Below are positions 34,656-42,905 of a stretch of 64,000 nt of DNA, piece by piece. Position 1 is the first letter of the stretch. Each line of letters begins with the position of its first letter. The notes beneath the pieces were generated by a model that saw only the letters and a list, made by a program, of their open reading frames with translations, made no database searches and was not told the DNA's origin. A program made the translations under genes and the position numbers. The stretch is from Mucilaginibacter gossypiicola (GTDB lineage Bacteria > Bacteroidota > Bacteroidia > Sphingobacteriales > Sphingobacteriaceae), in NCBI RefSeq assembly GCF_900110105.1, contig NZ_FOCL01000008.1:279349-343348 (forward strand), in the 5' to 3' direction.

Positions 34656-35113
34656 TTGATGTTGGGAATTAAATAACAATAAGAAACCAGTTCGCTTTTT
34701 TAAAGAGAAGGTACAGCCGGTGTGTTGTTGGCTGTTTGTTATACAATTCCAGGCAGTGTGATGAGCCTGTTGAGTGTGTTAAGTAACAGAGGCGTTTTAT
34801 TTATTGATATAAATGTAAGGATTTTATTAAAAGCCTTTAGCATTATAAAAACGTAAAGTGCGTTAGGGATAGTAGCGGAAAGCCCACAGCGTGGGTAGGG
34901 TTTGCGCGCAGGTAAGGCGAGGACTTGTAGCGGATAGCCCGGGCCGCAGGCAACGCCATTACTTAGAACCGTTGATTAGAATGATTGCATTGATTCCGCT
35001 GATTTTTTGTCTGAATTCGAATTAAACGAATTAAAGAATTTTTAAAATTGCCCGACATTCTGCTAACTTCTTGATTCTATAAGCTCCCGTTCATACAAAT
35101 ACAACTTTACCCG
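34656..35113. other. 458-base gap with family D repeat
   Basis: The gap holds repeat family D copy 2 at 34860-34962. The remainder is AT-rich, including ttgtctgaattcgaatt near 35009, which resembles the start of the element near 63530. No gene was seen. Confidence 0.6.
34860..34962. repeat. Dispersed repeat, family D copy 2
   Basis: About 103 bases, beginning gcgttagggatagtagcgg and ending cgggccgcaggcaacgccat, aligned over its length with 11865-11968. A third partial copy lies at 63642-63662. Confidence 0.75.
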
Positions 35114-35404
35114 TCACTCATCAATATAAAACTTGATATCATTAAACCGGCTGCGACCCTCGCGTACAAAATTTCCATCGATATTATAAAGTACATCGCC
35201 AAAAAGGGTCCGGCCTTTCCTGATCAGGTTACCGTCGATGTTGCAAACTACATCCCCAAACATCCCTTGTCCTTTTTTTACTATTTTGCCGTCTATAGTA
35301 TATAAGATATCGCCAAAACGGCCCTGGCCTTTCCGCACATAATTGCCGTCGATAGTATAAAGTACGGTTCCAAACCTGTTATTGCCTTCTCTGATATATT
35401 TCAT
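35114..35404 (-). CDS. Protein of five 19-residue repeats
   Basis: After the initial Met the 96-residue protein divides exactly into five 19-residue units with the consensus (N/K)-x-(V/I)-(R/K)-(K/E)-G-x-x-x-F-G-D-(I/V)-(L/V)-Y-x-I-D-G, for example NYVRKGQGRFGDILYTIDG. The alternation of a turn at G and ID(G/E) with short hydrophobic runs suggests stacked beta-hairpins. No signal peptide or membrane helix is visible, so it is probably cytoplasmic. I do not recognise the family. It is monocistronic, divergent from dnaK. Confidence 0.65.
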   Translation of the reverse strand: MKYIREGNNRFGTVLYTIDGNYVRKGQGRFGDILYTIDGKIVKKGQGMFGDVVCNIDGNLIRKGRTLFGDVLYNIDGNFVREGRSRFNDIKFYIDE

Positions 35405-35672
35405 AGCGGTGTTATGATAACGTGTTTTAAGTTAGACGATATACTGCCAATTAGCAAATACAAAACAACCTTTTGCCTTTAACCTTTCGCCTTTCACCTT
35501 AAACTACCTCCACAATCCCTGCCAACCTGTCATCACAAAGTAAGCTATCCTGTCGCCTTGTTCATGAACTGACAATTACATGCAATTTTTACTGCCATTG
35601 GCATATTGGCACACGCATTGATGAATAGCGGTGGTAAGTAAACAATAAATCAAAAAGAAAAAACAATCATAT

Positions 35673-37574
35673 ATGTCTAAAATAATTGGAATCGACTTAG
35701 GAACAACTAACTCCTGCGTTGCTGTAATGGAAGGCAACGAGCCTGTAGTTATAGCTAACAGCGAGGGTAAACGTACTACGCCGTCTGTAGTAGCTTTTAT
35801 TGATAATGGCGAACGTAAAGTTGGTGACCCTGCAAAACGTCAGGCTATCACAAACCCTACAAAAACCATTTCGTCAATCAAACGCTTTATGGGTAACCAG
35901 TTTAGTGAAGTTACAAGTGAAGCGGCACGTGTACCTTATAAAGTAGTTAAAGGCGACAACAACACTCCACGTGTTGAAATTGGCGACCGTAAATATACCC
36001 CACAAGAAATTTCTGCAATGATCCTTCAAAAAATGAAGAAAACTGCCGAAGATTTCTTAGGTACCGAAGTAACCGAAGCGGTTATTACCGTTCCTGCTTA
36101 CTTTAATGATGCTCAGCGTCAGGCTACTAAAGAAGCCGGTGAAATTGCAGGTTTAAAAGTTCGCCGTATCATTAACGAGCCTACTGCTGCTGCTTTGGCT
36201 TACGGTTTTGATAAAGCACACAAGGATATGAAAATTGCTGTGTTTGACTGCGGTGGTGGTACGCATGACGTATCTATCCTGGAGTTGGGCGATGGCGTTT
36301 TCGAAGTTAAATCAACTGATGGCGATACTCACTTAGGTGGTGACGACTTTGACCAGGTAATTATTGACTGGTTGGCAGAAGAATTTAAAAGCGATGAAGG
36401 TATCGACCTGCGTAAAGACCCAATGGCTTTACAACGCTTAAAAGAATCGGCCGAGAAAGCTAAAATTGAATTATCAAGCTCAGCTCAAACTGAAATCAAC
36501 CTGCCATACATCACTGCAGTTGATGGCATGCCTAAACACTTGGTTAAAACTTTAACCCGTGCTAAATTTGAGCAACTGGCTGATAACCTGATCAAACGTA
36601 CTATTGAGCCTTGTAAATCAGCTTTGAAAAATGCTGGCTTAAGCACTTCTGATATCGACGAAGTGATTTTGGTAGGTGGTTCAACCCGTATCCCTGCTAT
36701 CCAGGAAGCTGTACAAAAATTCTTTGGTAAAGCTCCTTCAAAAGGTGTTAACCCAGATGAAGTTGTTGCTATCGGTGCTGCTATCCAGGGTGGTGTATTA
36801 ACAGGTGAGGTTAAGGACGTATTGTTACTTGACGTTACCCCGCTTTCATTAGGTATCGAAACTATGGGTGGTGTAATGACTAAATTGATCGAGTCAAACA
36901 CTACTATCCCTACTAAAAAATCTGAAACTTTCTCAACCGCCAGCGACAGCCAGCCATCAGTTGAGATCCACATATTACAAGGTGAGCGCCCAATGGCTGC
37001 GGGTAACCGTACTATAGGTCGTTTCCACTTGGATGGCATTCCACCAGCACCTCGCGGTGTACCACAAATTGAAGTTACTTTCGATATTGATGCTAACGGT
37101 ATCCTGCATGTATCTGCAAAAGATAAAGCTACAGGTAAAGAGCAAAAAATCCGTATCGAAGCTTCTTCAGGTTTAACTGATGCCGAGATCAAAAAGATGA
37201 AGGATGAAGCTGAAGCTAATGCTGATGCTGACAAAAAGGCAAAAGAAGAAGTTGAAAAACTGAACGCTGCCGATGCCCTGATCTTCTCGACAGAAAAACA
37301 ACTGAAAGAATACGGCGATAAGATCCCTGCTGATAAAAAAGCACCTATCGAAGCTGGTTTAGCTAAATTGAAAGAAGCTTATTCAGCTAAAAACTTTGAT
37401 GCTATCGAAGCTGCACAAACCGAGCTTAACACTGCCTGGACTGCTGCATCTGAAGATATGTACAAAGCTTCTGCCGAAGGCGCTCAAGGTGCACCAAATG
37501 CCGGTGATAACGGTGCAGGTGCACAAGACAACTCTGACACTGTAACAGATGTTGATTTTGAAGAAGTGAAATAA
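35673..37574 (+). CDS. dnaK: Molecular chaperone DnaK (Hsp70)
   Basis: The 633-residue product begins with the phosphate loop GIDLGTTNSCVAV, then AYFNDAQRQATKEAGEIAGL and the linker DVLLLDVTPLSLGIETMGG that couples the ATPase and substrate domains. The C-terminus ends DNSDTVTDVDFEEVK, the usual EEVK tail. The second phosphate motif reads DCGGGTHDVS (192-201) where E. coli has DLGGGTFDIS. It folds proteins with DnaJ and GrpE, which are not next to it. No heat-shock promoter could be identified in the 268-base upstream gap. A terminator follows. Confidence 0.97.
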   Translation: MSKIIGIDLGTTNSCVAVMEGNEPVVIANSEGKRTTPSVVAFIDNGERKVGDPAKRQAITNPTKTISSIKRFMGNQFSEVTSEAARVPYKVVKGDNNTPRVEIGDRKYTPQEISAMILQKMKKTAEDFLGTEVTEAVITVPAYFNDAQRQATKEAGEIAGLKVRRIINEPTAAALAYGFDKAHKDMKIAVFDCGGGTHDVSILELGDGVFEVKSTDGDTHLGGDDFDQVIIDWLAEEFKSDEGIDLRKDPMALQRLKESAEKAKIELSSSAQTEINLPYITAVDGMPKHLVKTLTRAKFEQLADNLIKRTIEPCKSALKNAGLSTSDIDEVILVGGSTRIPAIQEAVQKFFGKAPSKGVNPDEVVAIGAAIQGGVLTGEVKDVLLLDVTPLSLGIETMGGVMTKLIESNTTIPTKKSETFSTASDSQPSVEIHILQGERPMAAGNRTIGRFHLDGIPPAPRGVPQIEVTFDIDANGILHVSAKDKATGKEQKIRIEASSGLTDAEIKKMKDEAEANADADKKAKEEVEKLNAADALIFSTEKQLKEYGDKIPADKKAPIEAGLAKLKEAYSAKNFDAIEAAQTELNTAWTAASEDMYKASAEGAQGAPNAGDNGAGAQDNSDTVTDVDFEEVK

Positions 37575-37594
37575 TTAATTTTGTTTTATAACAG

Positions 37595-37631
37595 AAGCCC
37601 GGTTTGGTTAATTCCAGACCGGGCTTTTTTG
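37595..37631 (+). terminator. Terminator after dnaK
   Basis: aagcccggt-t-tgg and cca-g-accgggctt form a 12-bp stem with one internal mismatch, followed by a run of T residues. It lies about 20 bases after the dnaK stop. Confidence 0.85.
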
Positions 37632-37666
37632 TGGGATGGGAAGCTTTGTGGCTAAAGCATGGAGTT

Positions 37667-37849
37667 GAACGAGGCACCTACGGAGCCAGGAAAGATTTCT
37701 ATTCATTTGCTATAAACACGGTACCCCTATGGGGTTTAATTGTAAGTATGCTCTTTTTGTTTCTAATCGGTCTAAGGACTCCGGTAGGAGTCACGTGTTT
37801 ATAGCATAACCAAGTAACAGCTTTCCGGCTCCGTAGGTGCCTCGTGTTC
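37667..37849. repeat. Nested palindromic element beside the Y1 transposase
   Basis: The outer arms gaggcacctacggagcc (from about 37671) and ggctccgtaggtgcctc (from about 37827) form a perfect 17-bp inverted repeat. Inner arms tgctataaacacg (37709-37721) and cgtgtttatagca (37794-37806) form a perfect 13-bp pair. Within the loop are two small hairpins, ACCCC-TAT-GGGGT (37723-37735) and GACTCC-GGTA-GGAGTC (37777-37792). The element ends 23 bases before the 3' end of a Y1 transposase gene and could be its substrate or the end of its transposon. Confidence 0.75.
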
Positions 37850-37871
37850 ACAGCTTTTTATCACGAATACG

Positions 37872-38336
37872 TTATTGTTCAATAAAATCAAATAAATACC
37901 TCTCTTCGAACGGAACTTCAAATTTTTCCAACAACGTTATATATTCTTGCTTAAATGTCTTTTTCTGATGATGGATTTCCTGGTTTTGAATATATTTTAT
38001 CACCGAGTTGATATGTGATTGCGAATAGGAGAAAACTCCATACCCTTCCTGCCATTGAAATCTACCTTTTATCCAATTTTTGCTATTAATAAATTCGTTG
38101 CTTTGCACCTTAATTTCCTTTACAAAATCGGAGATTAATATGGTGGGTTTGAATCCGACAAAAATGTGTATATGATCAGGCATGCAATTTACAGCAAGCA
38201 ATTTTGCACCTCGGGCTTGAATTAATGAGGTGATATATTTATGCAATTCTTCTTTATTATTGCCTGATATAAGATTATACCTGTCTTTAACTGCGAAAAC
38301 AAATTGAAGGTAAATCTGCGAAAAGGTATTGGCCAT
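37872..38336 (-). CDS. tnpA: Y1 (IS200/IS605-type) transposase
   Basis: The 154-residue product has the HUH signature in NCMPDHIHIFVGF and a C-terminal GYGVFSYSQSHINSVIKYIQ then NQEIHHQKKTF, in which the last helix carries the catalytic Tyr and the HH pair. Size and motifs fit single-domain Y1 transposases such as IS200 TnpA and REP-associated RAYTs. It would cut and join single-stranded DNA at hairpins. Palindromic DNA lies next to it at 37667-37849. No TnpB gene is adjacent. Confidence 0.85.
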   Translation of the reverse strand: MANTFSQIYLQFVFAVKDRYNLISGNNKEELHKYITSLIQARGAKLLAVNCMPDHIHIFVGFKPTILISDFVKEIKVQSNEFINSKNWIKGRFQWQEGYGVFSYSQSHINSVIKYIQNQEIHHQKKTFKQEYITLLEKFEVPFEERYLFDFIEQ

Positions 38337-38400
38337 TATTTGATGATACTTAACCGAATGTAATTAGTATCACAAGAATTTCAAAATGACCAATGACGAT

Positions 38401-40758
38401 TTATAATTTCACCTGAATCTCCCTATTGTCATTCACAATGACCTCATCGTTCAATTTTATCCCCTCAAACCCATGCAAAACAAGTTTCAACTGCACAAAC
38501 CGCGATTTAAATGCCCCTTCAACCACCGATAAACTGATGCTTTTATTTACAGGATCAAAACGGATCACACGTTTATAATAAACACCCTGCTCATAATCAT
38601 ATGACACACCATCATCTTCATAATAAACAAAGCTATTAGCCTCGCTGCCATTCCAAATATGGATTTGCAATATCCCATCGCCTTTATCATTGGTACTTTG
38701 AACAACACTTTGCATAGGGATAATGCTGCCGGCCTTTACAAATACAGGCAGATCTGTTAATGGCGCCGGCACGTTGACAATCTGTTCACCCTCATAAAGC
38801 TGATCGCTGCTTAACCGGTACCAGGATCCTTTAGGCAGGTAAATATCTTCATTAAGTTTAGTGCTTTCAACCGGTACAACCAGCATAGCATCGCCAAACA
38901 TAAACTCATTTTGAAAACGCTTGTCGAAAATGTTTTCATCTGCCGTGTGCTCAATAGCCAATGTACGACTTACCGGTAAACCTGTTTGGGTTGATTGATA
39001 AAAGCTGCTGTACAAATAGGGCAGGAGTTTATAACGTTGCTCTATATCTTTTTTGATGATCTGCTCATTATCTTCACCCCATTCCCATGGCTCGCGCATT
39101 TTGCTGCCCTGTATGGCATGATTGCGGAACATTGGGATATAAGTACCCAGTGAATTCCACCGTACCATCAGCTCGGGCGTAGGGTTGCCGCTGAAGCCAC
39201 CGATATCAACGCCAACAAAGGCCATACCTGTAAGGCCAAGGCTATTCACTAACCGGTGCCCTAACAGCATGTGGGCATCGGTAGCGGTATTATCGCCCGT
39301 CCACACAGCCGAATAACGTTGTGTGCCCGAGTAAGCGGCACGGGTAAGTACAAACGGTCGTTTATTGCCCAGGATCTTCCTGGTGCCTTCATAAGTGGCC
39401 CGGGCCATTTGCATACCGTAAGCATTACGTACCTCTGGCATAAACTTATCACCAAATTTTACTATCCAGGGGATATTTTGTCCCCATGCGGCGGGCTCAT
39501 TCATGTCGTTCCAAAAACCTTCAACACCAGGATTGGTAAGAGCCTTAAACGCTGCGCCCCACCATTCGCGCACATCCTCCCTGAAAAAATCGGGAAAGTG
39601 GCAGCGGCCGGGCCATACATAGCCGGTATAATTTTCTCCATCGGGATATTTGGCAAAATAATCCCGTTCAATGCCTTCATCATATTCTTTGTAACCTTCT
39701 TCCACCTTAATGCCTGGATCAACAATAGTAACCAGCTTGAAGTTCATCGCCTTAAGTTTACCCAGCAGTTGTTTGGGTTTGGGGAAGGTTTTTTTGTTCC
39801 AGGTGAAGATCTTGAAATCGTCCATGTAGTCGATATCGCAATACATCACATCGGAAGGGATTTGCTTTTTGCGAAACGTTTGGGCGATGTTCAATACTTC
39901 ATCGGCACTCATATAGCTCCAGCGGCATTGCTGGTAGCCAAGGCTCCAGAGGGGCGGCATTTCCATACGACCGGTGAGCCAGGTATAGTCTTCAATGATT
40001 TTAGCAACTCCCTGCGCCCCGAAAAAATAATAATTCAGGTCGCCGCCATCAGCGCCGAACCAGCTTGTTTCCTCATCTGTAGATGCGCCGAAGTCGAAAT
40101 AACTTTTATGGGTATTGTCGAGAAACAGGCCGTAGGTTAACCCGCTGTGCAGACCTATAAAAAAGGGAAAGGTTTTATATAAAGGATCAGATTCGGGTGT
40201 ATAGTTAGGCGCATCGGTATTCCAGTTTACATAGGCTGCACCGCGCCTGTCAAGGTTACCGGTTTTTTCTCCTAAGCCGATAAACCTTTCTCCTTCAAAT
40301 AAGCGGCGGAAGCAGGTTACCCGTTCGCCCTGCCAGTTGGTGCCAAATCGGCTGTCGTCCTCGCTCAGTGAGATACCATCTGTAGTAAAGAAGTTGAACC
40401 GTAGCGGTGATTTCTGGATGCTGAGCTTTAAGGCAGATGTGATAATATCAATATTGGCTGATGACTCGTCAAAGTCAAAATCGGCCAATGGCTGCCTGAT
40501 CACCGCGAAGGATGTGTCATCAGGATTAAAATTTTTGCTGATGTTAACCCGGATAATAGTTGGACTATAGATATAAACCCTTGCTTCGGCTTCGGCAGTT
40601 TTGATTGTTAAAGCACCATCCTGTTGTTTAAAGCCTTGTACGTTGCCTGCTATTTCTAAATTCATGCCTGTGATGTATCCGGAATGGATAGGATACTTAA
40701 AGGCAACGTTGTTTGGTTTGGTTGGTTTTGTTAAATGTGGATTTTGAAAACGTTGCAT
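38401..40758 (-). CDS. Glycoside hydrolase family 31 (alpha-glucosidase type)
   Basis: The 785-residue enzyme has an N-terminal beta-sandwich (about 30-230), a TIM barrel (about 240-590) and C-terminal beta domains. The catalytic nucleophile lies in GFWNDMNEP (D418) and the acid/base candidate in VWTGDNTATD (D489). RWSYMSADEV and SDVMYCDIDYMDDF are further GH31 motifs. There is no signal peptide, so it is probably cytoplasmic and acts on oligosaccharides already taken up. Substrate could be alpha-1,4-, alpha-1,6-glucan or a xyloside; the sequence alone does not decide. No sugar operon surrounds it. Confidence 0.85.
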   Translation of the reverse strand: MQRFQNPHLTKPTKPNNVAFKYPIHSGYITGMNLEIAGNVQGFKQQDGALTIKTAEAEARVYIYSPTIIRVNISKNFNPDDTSFAVIRQPLADFDFDESSANIDIITSALKLSIQKSPLRFNFFTTDGISLSEDDSRFGTNWQGERVTCFRRLFEGERFIGLGEKTGNLDRRGAAYVNWNTDAPNYTPESDPLYKTFPFFIGLHSGLTYGLFLDNTHKSYFDFGASTDEETSWFGADGGDLNYYFFGAQGVAKIIEDYTWLTGRMEMPPLWSLGYQQCRWSYMSADEVLNIAQTFRKKQIPSDVMYCDIDYMDDFKIFTWNKKTFPKPKQLLGKLKAMNFKLVTIVDPGIKVEEGYKEYDEGIERDYFAKYPDGENYTGYVWPGRCHFPDFFREDVREWWGAAFKALTNPGVEGFWNDMNEPAAWGQNIPWIVKFGDKFMPEVRNAYGMQMARATYEGTRKILGNKRPFVLTRAAYSGTQRYSAVWTGDNTATDAHMLLGHRLVNSLGLTGMAFVGVDIGGFSGNPTPELMVRWNSLGTYIPMFRNHAIQGSKMREPWEWGEDNEQIIKKDIEQRYKLLPYLYSSFYQSTQTGLPVSRTLAIEHTADENIFDKRFQNEFMFGDAMLVVPVESTKLNEDIYLPKGSWYRLSSDQLYEGEQIVNVPAPLTDLPVFVKAGSIIPMQSVVQSTNDKGDGILQIHIWNGSEANSFVYYEDDGVSYDYEQGVYYKRVIRFDPVNKSISLSVVEGAFKSRFVQLKLVLHGFEGIKLNDEVIVNDNREIQVKL

Positions 40759-40837
40759 TTATTTTTATCGACTCGCGCTCGTTTGTAATCTGTCGTGCAT
40801 CCATATCTTTTAATTATATGATGAATTAAAAGAAGAT

Positions 40838-40990
40838 GTCATTTCGACGAACCCGGTTGGGGGAATGTGCGGATGTGGTGAGGAGAAATCTTATACATCC
40901 AACTCTAAACTATGTAAAGCGGCTCTACAGGGCGTATAAGATTTCTCTTTCGCTCCCATGCTTAGGCCTCCTCTGCTCTATCGAAATGAC
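40838..40990. repeat. Dispersed repeat, family B copy 1
   Basis: It begins gtcatttcga and ends tcgaaatgac, a perfect 10-bp terminal inverted repeat, with inner arms gagaaatcttatac and gtataagatttctc. Copies occur at 56284-56418 and 59520-59694. Confidence 0.8.
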
Positions 40991-41011
40991 AATTTTTTAT
41001 TTAAAACTTAT

Positions 41012-41116
41012 GGTTACGCGCTCGTTTGTAACGAGTGCGTAACCTGGGTTTGCGTTTATAACGCAACTGGCGATGCAATCGCTACACCATATTAAGCGCT
41101 CGTTACAAACGAGCGC
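41012..41116. repeat. Cluster of three hairpins (gctcgtttgtaacgag type)
   Basis: The first is ggttacgcgctcgtt / aacgagtgcgtaacc (41012-41044, 15-bp stem with one wobble). The second is ttgcgtt-tat-aacgcaa. The third is gcgctcgtt-aca-aacgagcgc (to 41116). A related half, gcgctcgtttgtaa, occurs near 40773. The function is unknown; sequences of this kind recur widely in this group. Confidence 0.7.
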
Positions 41117-41165
41117 AAGATTAAAGGGGCGGTATTAAAAGGCTGTTGATTCTTTAAATATAACT

Positions 41166-41270
41166 TTCAAAACGTTGCACGAAATTTTCTATTCCACCCT
41201 CAAAAACGACAAACCCGCCTTCCTGCCCGATCAACGCCCCGGAATTTTCGACCAACTTGTAAAATATTGA
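41166..41270 (+). pseudogene. Possible gene remnant (C-terminal fragment)
   Basis: A 34-codon frame reads FKTLHEIFYSTLKNDKPAFL then PDQRPGIFDQLVKY and stops at 41268-41270. The start of the frame is closed by an upstream stop and there is no ATG. The residue pattern and codon choice look like real coding sequence from the end of a larger protein. The parent was not recognised, so this may be chance. Confidence 0.25.
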
Positions 41271-41430
41271 TAATTAATAGGTTTTAAGCGTTTGCCGAGT
41301 GCTTTTTGGCATTGGTCTATATTTATAAAGCGCTGGTATAACACTTTTTAGCAGTTAAAATTAATGTTGTTCATTTGATCATTGAAAATAACAAACACAA
41401 AATATTAACAATACTTAAAAGCTCAAAATC

Positions 41431-41817
41431 ATGAAAACTTCAATAAAATTATCAGCATTATTCTTCTTATTAACCGCAGGTGTATTTGCTACCACAGCAG
41501 CTAAAGCAGCCGATGTAACCCCGAAAGCAAAAGATGTTGTATTCTTCCGCGCACTTGATCACGACCGCGGTGTTAAATTGACCCTTGCAAAATCAGACAA
41601 CGGCCGTTCATTTGTACGCGTTTACAGCAAACAAAATGAGCTTTTGCTTAAAGATGTGGTATCAACTAAAACAGATGTTGAAAGAGGCTACGTTTTAACT
41701 AACCTTGAAGACGGTGATTACATCATGGAAGTTAAAACAAACAACCAGGTGGTTAAGAAAACCTTACACGTTTACGAAGAAAACAATCAAAAAACATTCT
41801 TTATTTATCAGGACTAA
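41431..41817 (+). CDS. Small exported beta-rich protein
   Basis: The 128-residue product has a signal peptide (MKTSIKLSALFFLLTAGVFA, then TTAAKAAD). The mature 100 residues contain alternating strands (DVVFFRALD, GVKLTLAKSD, RSFVRVYSKQNELLLKDVV, GYVLTNLEDGDYIMEV, KKTLHVYEENNQKTFFIYQD) typical of an immunoglobulin-like or DUF3244-like fold. No catalytic residues are apparent. It is monocistronic and followed by a terminator. Role unknown. Confidence 0.6.
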   Translation: MKTSIKLSALFFLLTAGVFATTAAKAADVTPKAKDVVFFRALDHDRGVKLTLAKSDNGRSFVRVYSKQNELLLKDVVSTKTDVERGYVLTNLEDGDYIMEVKTNNQVVKKTLHVYEENNQKTFFIYQD

Positions 41818-41842
41818 TTTTTAATTAAACATATATAAATAA

Positions 41843-41880
41843 AAAGCTCCCGTTCGGTTATACCGGCGGGAGCTTTGCTT
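41843..41880 (+). terminator. Terminator after the small exported protein
   Basis: aaagctcccg and cgggagcttt form a 10-bp stem around a 14-base loop; the stem itself ends in T residues. It lies between converging genes and could serve both. Confidence 0.7.
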
Positions 41881-41898
41881 TTTAAACTCGTTAGCTAT

Positions 41899-42801
41899 TT
41901 AGTCCCAAAGCTTTTCAGGATAAACACCATTAGCTACCAGTTCAGATATGCTTTTTTGAACGATAGGCTTATCTTCTTTATAAGTAACACCAAACCACTT
42001 TGAGCCAGTTGGGATCACTTTAAATGCAGCAGTACCATCTTTGATCAGTTTATCTGCGGCAAGCGGGATAAAGAATTCGGCTTTAGGGTTGTTTTCGTTA
42101 GCAGCAACAAAGTCAACAAACATTTGCTCGCTTTGTTTAAAGATAGCCGGAGTAAAGCCCCAGAAGTTCATTGATACACGGGTATCGTTAGGAAGCGCAT
42201 ATTCGCCTGTAGCATCTTTGTATGCCACGCTGCCGTCTTCTTTAAAATAAACTTCAGTACGTTCGTTAATTTCAACCATGTTACCGTTATCGTCCACTTT
42301 ACATACGCCGCGCGATACAGAGCCGTAATCAGATAAAGTCCGGTCAATCTGGTAACCGATCAGTGAATACAGGTCGTCTTTAACTTCGGTAGTTAAAAAT
42401 TTAGCCATTTTTTCAAATGCATCATAACCATAGTAATCATCAGCATTGATCACGCAAAAAGGCTCGTTTACCTGGTTGCGTGCAGCAAGCACTGCATGAG
42501 CTGTTCCCCATGGTTTAGCGCGCTCAATTTCTTTATCAATACCGAATTGCTTAAGATCATAGCTCTGGAAAACATAATCTGTTTCAACACGGCCAGCCAG
42601 TTTAGGCTCAAAAATGGCTTTAAAGCTATCAACAAACTCTTCGCGGATGATAAATGTAACTTTACCAAAGCCGGCTTTTATAGCGTCATAGATCGAATAG
42701 TCAATAATTGTTTCACCGTTGGGGCCAAAGCCGTCAACTTGTTTCATGCTACCATAGCGGCTGGCCATTCCTGCGGCCAGTATCAGTAAGGTTGGTTTCA
42801 T
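41899..42801 (-). CDS. Sugar-phosphate nucleotidyltransferase
   Basis: The 300-residue enzyme begins with the nucleotide-binding loop LILAAGMASRYGSMKQ of the RmlA-like nucleotidyltransferase superfamily, then PWGTAHAVLAA and the metal-binding Asp pair in VINADDYYGYDA. These enzymes make NDP-sugars from sugar-1-phosphate and an NTP. The base and sugar are not determined; no left-handed beta-helix domain is attached. A monocistronic minus-strand gene. Confidence 0.75.
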   Translation of the reverse strand: MKPTLLILAAGMASRYGSMKQVDGFGPNGETIIDYSIYDAIKAGFGKVTFIIREEFVDSFKAIFEPKLAGRVETDYVFQSYDLKQFGIDKEIERAKPWGTAHAVLAARNQVNEPFCVINADDYYGYDAFEKMAKFLTTEVKDDLYSLIGYQIDRTLSDYGSVSRGVCKVDDNGNMVEINERTEVYFKEDGSVAYKDATGEYALPNDTRVSMNFWGFTPAIFKQSEQMFVDFVAANENNPKAEFFIPLAADKLIKDGTAAFKVIPTGSKWFGVTYKEDKPIVQKSISELVANGVYPEKLWD

Positions 42802-42905
42802 AGATAAATGAGGGGGTTATTTAAAAAGAGTGATTTTTAATACTTAACTAAATTTTTATGTATGAATGAATTTTTGCTTTTATTGTTTTGCAAATTTCAT
42901 TTTTG

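Larger units (their letters stand above)
40759..41430. other. 672-base gap packed with repeats
   Basis: The gap holds family B copy 1 (40838-40990), a cluster of three hairpins (41012-41116) and a short sequence that looks like the end of a gene (41166-41270). The last 160 bases are AT-rich and probably hold the promoter of the small exported protein gene. No complete gene was seen. Confidence 0.6.

Noticed and set aside
36485..37234. 249-codon frame on the - strand
   Set aside because: It is the antisense shadow of dnaK, whose codon bias leaves this frame open.
39271..40140. 289-codon frame on the + strand
   Set aside because: It is antisense to the GH31 gene, which has clear catalytic motifs.
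40836..41042. 68-codon frame on the + strand
   Set aside because: It is read through the family B repeat and the following hairpin.
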